Under the pieces are notes generated by a model. The model was given only the letters and a program-made list of their open reading frames with translations, ran no database searches and was not told the origin of the DNA. This document shows positions 49,801 to 58,800 of a stretch of DNA of 64,000 nucleotides, in pieces. How positions within the stretch are numbered: position 1 is the stretch's first letter; each line of letters starts with the position of its first letter. Made by a program: the position numbers and the translations under genes. The stretch comes from Elgaria multicarinata webbii (Eukaryota; Chordata; Lepidosauria; Squamata; Anguidae), in assembly GCF_023053635.1 (NCBI RefSeq), contig NC_086178.1, positions 93,976,226 through 94,040,225 of the forward strand, in the 5' to 3' direction.

Positions 49801-52800
49801 TTCCTGTCATCATCAGAGCACCTTTCCCAGCATGCCTGGGGTGAGATCAGAACAGCAAGTGTGGATAGAAAAGTTATTGAGTGAACTGGTCCTTGGTCTC
49901 CAATGACCAAAAGAAACTCTACAAATGTTCTTCAACACAGGAAGGTAAATCAATGGTTTCTAATTAAACTAGCTATTTAGTAACTAACCAACAAATCTAA
50001 TCCTTAGCATTTCCTTTTGTATGCAACTCACATATAACAGAAACATGTGAATACTCCCAAGACACTTCACAATGATTAATTCTTTAATCACATGTGGGAC
50101 AGTTAGCTTAATAAAATTATCTCCATTTGAAGCTCTGGTTCAGTTTCATTGAAGAGTGGCATATAATTTCTTTATGGTTGCAATTCTATACACAATTACC
50201 TTGGAGAAAGATGCCCTGAATGGGGCTTACTTCTATGTAGACATGTATCAGATTGTACTGTGAATAACTAAATAAAGTAGATTTTATTTTATTTTCTAAT
50301 AAGGCCAACTAAATATGTTTTCTTAGTGAGTATCCTGCTTGATCGTGTATGGTGCATCTGTAGCTGTGGCCCAATCTCAACACACAGCAAAATTATAAGA
50401 GTTTCGAAATGGTAGAATGGATTATACAACTGAAGACGGCAAGTGGGAGAAATATCATTAGGAAGTTCTGAAATGAGCAGAAACACTAATTTCTGAATCG
50501 TGATAGTTTGGTAGAGTTTCATGTTTCATAAACGAGTGTTTTCACATTTCTGGTTCCTAGAGAAAGCACTAAATCTCATTGCGCAAATGATGGGCACCGC
50601 ATGTAAATGGAAGTGGCGTTGTCCCCCGTTTGCGCAATGGCCTACTTGGATACTGCCCCCCCCCCCGCAAGCAGAATTGTAGCTTAGCAAGGAGTGGTAA
50701 ACTAGGCTAGAATTTTTCTCCTTGGTATGCCAGCTCTCTTCTTGCAGGGAGGTTTTTTGTTTTTGTCTTCTTATTGAAAGAAGCATTAAAAATGGCACCT
50801 TCTACCTGCAACCATCCTACCCACCCCAGGATTCTACCACCACATTTTGCTGGGATGGACAGACCAGACCGTAGTTCCATCCCATTCAGTATTTATCTAT
50901 AAGGTTTCATCTGAGAGAGCACATTTATTACTAAATAGATGTCACACACACTGATTTTCCTAGAGTGATCATACTGAACCATCTTCTCAAATACCTACTA
51001 TATACATTCTCTAGTTCACCCCTTACTTACTTAAAATAAATCTCAGAGTTTCTCTACATGAGTGTTTTATTGCATGCTCATGAATGGTCACTCATGGAAG
51101 TTTGCGGTCCTTTACATGACATTGTCAACCTCCAGGACATTTCCTATTTTTTCACCCCTTTATCCCACCTTCAGAAAGATCGGATATAAGCTGTAATAAA
51201 AGTTAATGGCGCCATATTGACAGTGCAGTATAGATGGCAATGTTTCATTGAACATACACAACATTGTCAAGAAGGGCAATTCCAAATCATGTGTTCACCA
51301 TTTAAAGAAGCCCATCGTAAATCCAAAGAGATTCTGGAAGAAGAAAGCCTGGTAAGGTTGCGAGATTTTTGCTTAATGTAGAGAACCTCGCAGTCCTGGA
51401 AATATTTCAGGTAGATGGGTGTTTTCTTGCTCATTCAGCAAGGAAAACAGCAGCTGTGATGTGAAAGGGACTAGCAAGCAGTAACTTTATAAAAGGTCAA
51501 GTGAGTGTCTGGAAATCTGCATGATTGAAGCTGATATGATATAGTCACAAGGCAACAAAAGGGACTTGTGTGAGTTCCCAGTAAGACTGACTCTTATATT
51601 TTCTTTCTTAGGTTCCCATTTTGGATTAAGGTGGTTTACACCAACTAATGAAGTCCCTCTCTGTGGTCATGCCACCCTTGCGTCAGCTGCTGTGTTATTC
51701 CAACTCAAAAGTAATTAACATTTCACTATCAGGCATTTGATATATGCGAGGGAGACTGGAGCAGGCAGGCACCATCAGAGCCTGCTTCAGTTGGACACCC
51801 CCCCCCCCACAGGGCTAACTACCATCTTCACCCTGTCGAGAAGAAGATGCGAGGGAGACTGGAGCAGGCAGGCACCATCAGAGCCTGCTTCAGTTGGACC
51901 CCACCCACCCAGGGCTAACTGCCATCTTCACCCTGTGGGGAAGAAGATGCGAGGGAGACTGGAGCAGGCAGGCACCATCGGAGCCTGCTTCAGTTGGACC
52001 CACCCACCCAGGGCTAACTGCCATCTTCACCCTGTCGAGAAGAAGATGCGAGGGAGACTGGAGCAGGCAGGCACCATCAGAGCCTGCTTCAGTTGGACAC
52101 CCCCCCCCCCAGGGCTAACATCTTCACCTTGTGGGGAAGAAGGAACTGTTGGTTTGCCCCTCCATTGGGAGATGAGAGGACGGAGCAGGGCCTTCCTACC
52201 AGCCTAAGCAGTCTCCTTAATTTCTTTTTATTTTCTCCCTCTTCCCTCCCTGTACACTTTTCCTTGTGTGTCATGTCTTTTTTTAGAATGTAAGCCTGAG
52301 AGTAGGGACTGTATTCTTTACTGATACATTGTAAGCCACTCCGAGAGCCTTCTGGCTGAGGTGCGGGATAAAAATACTCTAAATAAAATAAAATAAATAA
52401 ATATTGTGAATACTTTTAAATCTACATTACAGTTATGTGTTTCTGATTTTAAAAACAGAAAATGTGAATTCTACCCTCACTTTCCAAACTCTGAGTGGAG
52501 AACTGATTGCCAGAGAAGCAGAAGATTATATTATCCTGGACTTACCACTTTATTTCACCTGTCCACAGGTTAGATTTCAATGGTACAATTGCCAACATTT
52601 TGCCAAAAGAAGAGAGAAAAAGCATGCTTTATTTACATGTTCCTTTTTTCATCTAGGATTTTCAGGAAGTGAAAGAGTTAGTGAAGGTAATTTGTCGCGT
52701 TCTCGTGTTACATTGTATAAATAACTTTACAGTCTAACTCTGTATAAGATTTGATCTTGTTAATCACCCTTTCTGTTGAATGCTTTCTGCATGCAAGGTC

Positions 52801-55800
52801 TCTTTTCCTGTGTTATACTGGACCACATAAAGCCAACATATCTTCATCATGCCCTCTCTACTTATGATTAGGTGTAGGCGATCTAGTGCCCTCCAGATGT
52901 TTTTGACTCTTGATTCCCATAAGCCCCTGCCAGCATGGCCAATGTTCAGGGATTTAGGGAGTAAGTCTAAGGGCTTCTCTACATTGAAACAAAAATCCTG
53001 CACCTTTACTGGGGCTTCTTATTCCAAAGTGTTTGTGGGATTATGATTGGCACAATACACACACTCCCCCCCCTCCCGCACCTTTTATTTTTTTTACCAT
53101 TTGCTTGTTGGGCAAATTCCATACGTTATATTTAATCAGCCAGTAGATGGCGCTGTGATTCCAGAGATGATATTGCATTTTTGGTGAGTTAAAAAAGGGC
53201 AGAAAGAAGCTTAAAAATAACAGGGGAGGCACCAGAGGTTTACGACGTCGTGAAAAGGACCGTAAACTTCTATGACTGACCAACACAAATGCATGATGAA
53301 AGCCTCATGTGAAGAGAGCCTAAATCATCTGGAGTAGGTCATCAGATTGCTTACCGCTTGATTATACAAATACAATTTCAATATTTGACAAAATATTTTA
53401 CTAAATCATGGATAGAGTTGACTCAAAGTAGGACCAATATAGCAGGTTAGGTAATCTATCCTAACTGCAAAATGGTTCAGTAAGCTTAATAGAGAAGGCC
53501 TGGCGTGTAGACAGTAAATAGTCCTGGGTTGAAATTCTCATTTAGCCACAATGTTAATTGGGTGACTTTGGGCCAATCATCACCTTTCAGTCTAACCTTC
53601 CACATTGTTATTGTGGTGTAAACTGAGATGACGGCCACATAAATTGCCCGTGTACATTTGGAGGAAGAATGATATACATATGTGATCAAATGTAATCAAT
53701 AAATAGGGCATGGAGGTTTATGGGGTTTTGATAGATACAATTATGGGATCAGACACTGAGTTCCATGAATGGGGTGGAGAAGAGGCTGAGAGAAGGTAAA
53801 AAATGAATACATTCCTCTTCTTTGAAAACCTCATCTAAATTCTCTCTGATCTCATGGTCAGCAACTCATGTGTTTAAAGATAGCTCATTCAGATGTACCA
53901 AAGTTCAGATAATCTAAATCAGCCTTCCCCTTCCAGATGTGTTTGACTACATCTCCTATCACCCCCAGATGACATGGCCAATGGGAGATGAAGTCCAATG
54001 CATCTGGAGAGCACCGGGATGGGGAAACCTGATCTAAACAAACTCGGACTCTGAAGGAGGAGGAAACAGAAAACCCACATGGGTTGCATTTTCCTTCCCT
54101 GTGTTTATTTGGGCCAGATAAAGCTATTCCCTATTCAAGCAAAGTAGATTTTCTAATTAAAATAAAATAAATCAACATAGCACCGGTAAGAGCACTGCAG
54201 CTATAGCCACACACGTTTACTCAGAAGTAAGCAATACTGTATCCAATGGGCTCTCTGCCTGCTTTATAAGCTCAGGGGAAGCCTTGGGAGAAGGGAAAGG
54301 CTGTGCTTTGCAGGCTAAGAAATGGCTCTGCAGCTGGAATGTACGGTAAAGGATAAAGGAAGAAGGGTCATCCCCAAAACACCATCCGTGTTCCCCAGGG
54401 ACAATTTCTTCCAGCCTGTCTCAATTGCACATTTTTCTCTCCATACCTGCTGAAAAAATGCACAGCCATTCCACTCTTTCCCACCTGTCTGGATTTTTTG
54501 TAGTTAGAGAAAAGATGGATGTAGCAGTGGGAGAGCATGGGCTGCTTACAACTGGATCATGATGTTATCCCAACCGTCTGCAACATTCTGGCTCCATTCA
54601 GAAGACACCTTAAACCACGGCTTTAACCATGGTGGTTAAGCCAGAAAGCCAGGCCATGTTCAGAAGAACGCCTTATTCACCATGGTTAAAGCCGTAGTTT
54701 AAGGTGTCTTCTGAATGGGGCCTCTGTGAATGAGCAGGGGCGGTACTAGATCTCCCCCAAAATGGAGCTCACCACCCCATTCAACCCCACTCCAATTGAT
54801 GGACTCCTGTCATTATTTGAAGGAAAGGCATATATTCAAGGGCATCCATATATTATCATCTCAGCTCTTCTACAGTTCAGATGCAGCTTTTGAGCCAAAA
54901 AGGCTGCGCATTTTGCAGCTACTGACGTACTCTTCAAGATGCCAGTGGACCACTAGCATTCCACTGAGGGGAAAAGGAAACATCTGACATGCAAGCGAGA
55001 GAATTAACTTAATTTATTATTTAGATATGGGGTGCCTAATACTAAAAAAACAAAATAATTATAACTGGCAATTAATATTTTTCAAAATTAAAATTAATTT
55101 CCCCTTCTGTGGTGTACGCCTAAAGTAACCTTATTTATTTCAGAAGTAATATGTTTAGCATGGAAGTTTAATGTGAAATATACCATTATTTTTTCTTTCA
55201 GATACCTTAACATATGGGACATATCTTGCCCACCTAGTAATATACTTTGCCCCTTCTGTGCCACCCTAGAATTTTTTTTCTGGTGCCACCAATATGAACA
55301 AGGCAGGGCAATGGCATAATGAAAGCTTTGCGTGGAAGTACCCTTGCTTCCAGCTGCTGAGGTCTTACAGCTATCAGTCAGAAGGCCCTGTGCAGCTATT
55401 CCATCTTTTTTTTCTTAATGGAGCCACAGTAAGGGAGAAGACGGAAGGTGTTGTGGGAAAACACAGTAGGGCTACAAGTGGAAGACAACGGCATCTGAAT
55501 ATCGTGTAAAACCCCATGAATGAGATGGCCGGTGGTGCAATAAAAGCCTCATATGGAAGCATGTTTATTCTACAGCTATTTAGGAGATGCTAACTCAACC
55601 TACCCACCCCACAAAGCATAGCTATTTTTAAGGAGGGCCATGCAGAAAATTAGTGTCCTTCCTTATTGCATCTACTGTGCCTTTCCTGAGTCTTGGTCAG
55701 GATCGACACTACTGCTTTATAATGATTTATAATGTCATTGGCTACAACTGTTGGGACCCAGGACGTCGTCGTCGTCATCATATGCTGCCTTTTGTCCAAT

Positions 55801-58800
55801 GCTGTATATTCCGTATACCCTTTTCAAACCATTTTCAAAGTATTATATCCTGCTTGGTGTAAATCTGGCTTCCTTATATTCATATATTGTCCTTCCATCT
55901 GTGCCCTTTACTAGAAAGGGAACTTTACACTTAACAAAACAGTTAATGAAAAGCTTCAGTTGTAAGGAAGTGTGTGATGAATGGTTTATTCTTTGTGGTT
56001 TATTCTTTGTGGTTCTTTGTGGTTTATTCTGCAATATTTTCTCGCCAGGCAGCAGTTGGTGATTTGAATGTTCAAGATATTCGCTATTCTCCTGACACTA
56101 AGAAGCTCCTTGTTTGTCTCAGTGACATTTATAAAAGGTATTATGTGTTTTGGTTACAAGTTTCTTTAGGTGCTTCTATGTATATAGAATATTGTATATT
56201 TTGATGGGTTTTAAATTTTGTATACTTTTAATGTTTACTATTTTTAATTGTTGTAAACCGCCTAGAGAGCTTTAGCTGTGGGACGGTATATAAATGTAAT
56301 AAAATAAAATAAATAAAATAAATAATATTCTTATGTGTCCCACCAACCCTCCCTTGGTGGCATTTTCGGTTTGTCTGACATTGAAGAACCCGTAGAGAAA
56401 TTAGACATGTCTCTGCATTCTCCCTCACTTTGGATTAGCAGTTTTTCATCCTTTTATGGCAAAGTTTCTAGGACCGAGTGTACCCTTTTTGATTCCTGTG
56501 TTTTCTTTTGGTCTGATGGAGTGAAATTCATAAAGAATGCCATACATTGTTATTTTGATTAGCTATTAGATTAGAAATTTATCATCCATTTTGGGAAGCA
56601 CTTTAAAAAAATCAGCATAATCAAATTATGTTCAAAAGTTATCTAGCAGGTACCCCATATGCTAACTGTATTAAATGAGAAAATATAATGACTAGAAATT
56701 TATATATTGTTCCATTCAAGTTTCATATAATTATTGGAAACAGAGAAGGGAAAATAAAATGTGTCCCTCTGTTAGCAAAGCTAGAGTTTAATATGGAAAT
56801 ACCAGTTGCAGGACAGGGCATTTTCAGTTGTGGCCCCTTCCCCTGGAGATTCGTATGGCTCCTATGCCACAGTTTTCCTGCAGTCTGTAAACCTCCAGTT
56901 TGTTTTTTCAGGCATTCAGTTTGGGCTAGATGTTGTTATCCTGCATTTTATTGCTATTTTTTAGCTGTACTCTTTGTCATGTGATTTTTATTGCCCTGTA
57001 TTTCTTGTTGCTTTTATTTATGGTGTTTTAACTGTTGTTTTGGGGGAATTTAGTTGCTTTTTTTCTGTAAGCTTCTTTGAAGGCTTTTGGGCAGGAAAAC
57101 AGCCTAGAAAGAAAAATAGAAATAAATGAACTGGTCTGATATAAATTCTTGCATCCTTTATAGATGTAATTCCTTTGGTCTTTTTTAGGCCTTCAGTTTT
57201 GTTTTTGAGAGAGCAATCCTGTGCTCCCTGGGAGACTGTCCCAAGGACCATAGCATTGCTCGGAAATCTCTGAGGTCAGACACAGTGCTCCGACCTTGGA
57301 AGAGGGAGTCAGAGATCTGACCCCAGCCCCTAACTCCTCGCAGCCAGCACAGACAGAATTGCACCAGCTGCCTCCCAAGTTTGGAAAAACAACCCCAGAG
57401 GAGGAAGAGAGGGGCATTCCAGTGGGTGAGGAGGGGAGGCCAGGATATGAGAGATCCTGAGCCTCGTTCCCTCTACTTCCACCTCCAAAGCACCCTTGCT
57501 AGACCTGCTGAAAAGCCCATCTAGTGAAAATCACCGAACACGGAGGATGAGGAGGCAGTGATCACCTCCGCCGCGCCACCTGCCCTGCCAGCTTCAGCCT
57601 GTCAAGGCCTAGGAATCTCGGAAGCCTCCAAGTTCGGAGTCTTCCGAGCAGTGAGGGTGCAATCGATAGGACTGCGCTCTCTAAACGTGTTAGTGTGTTT
57701 TTAGGTTTTATACTGCTGCTCTCCCTTACTCTCGTTTTTACTTTGGTTTTATTCTGCTTTATTTTTTAAAGGATTTTATGTTCTGTTTTATCATGTCGTA
57801 TTTTATGTTTTTAATGTTTGTGACCCACTCTGGCTATTAGGTGGCATAGAAATGTCATAAATAAATAGAATAAATCATGTAATAATGTTCAATCCTCAGA
57901 AAGGAGTATTATATCTGAGCAAGGTTTTAGATGGTCCTTTTGTATCTGGCCTTCTTCCTTACCTCCAAGTTTACTGTTTTAAATTACAGTCGATAGTTTC
58001 CATAGCGAATATGCCCATTAATATTGTTACCCCTGTTACTGTTATCCAGAGTTGCAATATATTTCAGTTTGTTGTTCTTACTAGCACTTTTTAAGTCCTC
58101 AGTTTACCTAGATATAAAATAATATTTTAATATTTCCAGGTCTGATTTGGAGAAATTAAAAGTGAATGGCCAAGAACTTTTATTGGCCGAGAAGACTGGA
58201 AAAGTCAAAGGATTAATAGTCACTCTTAAGGGAGATTTTCATGGAAAACATGAAAGCTATGACTTTTACTCCCGCTACTTTGCACCATGGAATGGAGTTT
58301 CAGAAGATCCTGTCACAGGTGTGTTTGCATGTGCACACAGGGCTTTGCACCCATTTTTATGAATTGTAGGTGAATAATTCCTTTGATGCTTTGTTATTGT
58401 ACCATTCTAAAAGAATAGATGAGTCAGTCTGTTGCATGCAGCAAAAACAGCAGAGCCCTGTGCCGCCTTAAAACCTAACAAATGTAAACAAGCTTTTGCA
58501 GGCATCACATATCTCTGTAGAAGCAAGATTTTGCATGTGAAAAGTCGTGTTACAATCAATTTATTCATCTTTAAGATGTCACAGGTCTATTTGTTTGTGA
58601 AATATATCTCGATTTAACCTGATATGGATTTTGGGGAAATATGCATGTAGGTATATATGTGTTGGTGCCTGGAAATGTTTAACAGATTCTTAAAAATGGA
58701 AACAATGCAATTGATAATAAAAAGGCTGATATATGCAGCGCAGGCTGGTGGTTCCGATTTTGGTGGGGCTGTAAATCCACTCTGGGTTTCAGTCAGAACC

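Noticed and set aside
51737-52207. 156-codon open frame with repeated Arg/Gln/Cys-rich segments
   Set aside because: It is the translation of the tandem array. Unit lengths vary and no family is recognised, and it lies inside a PBLD intron.
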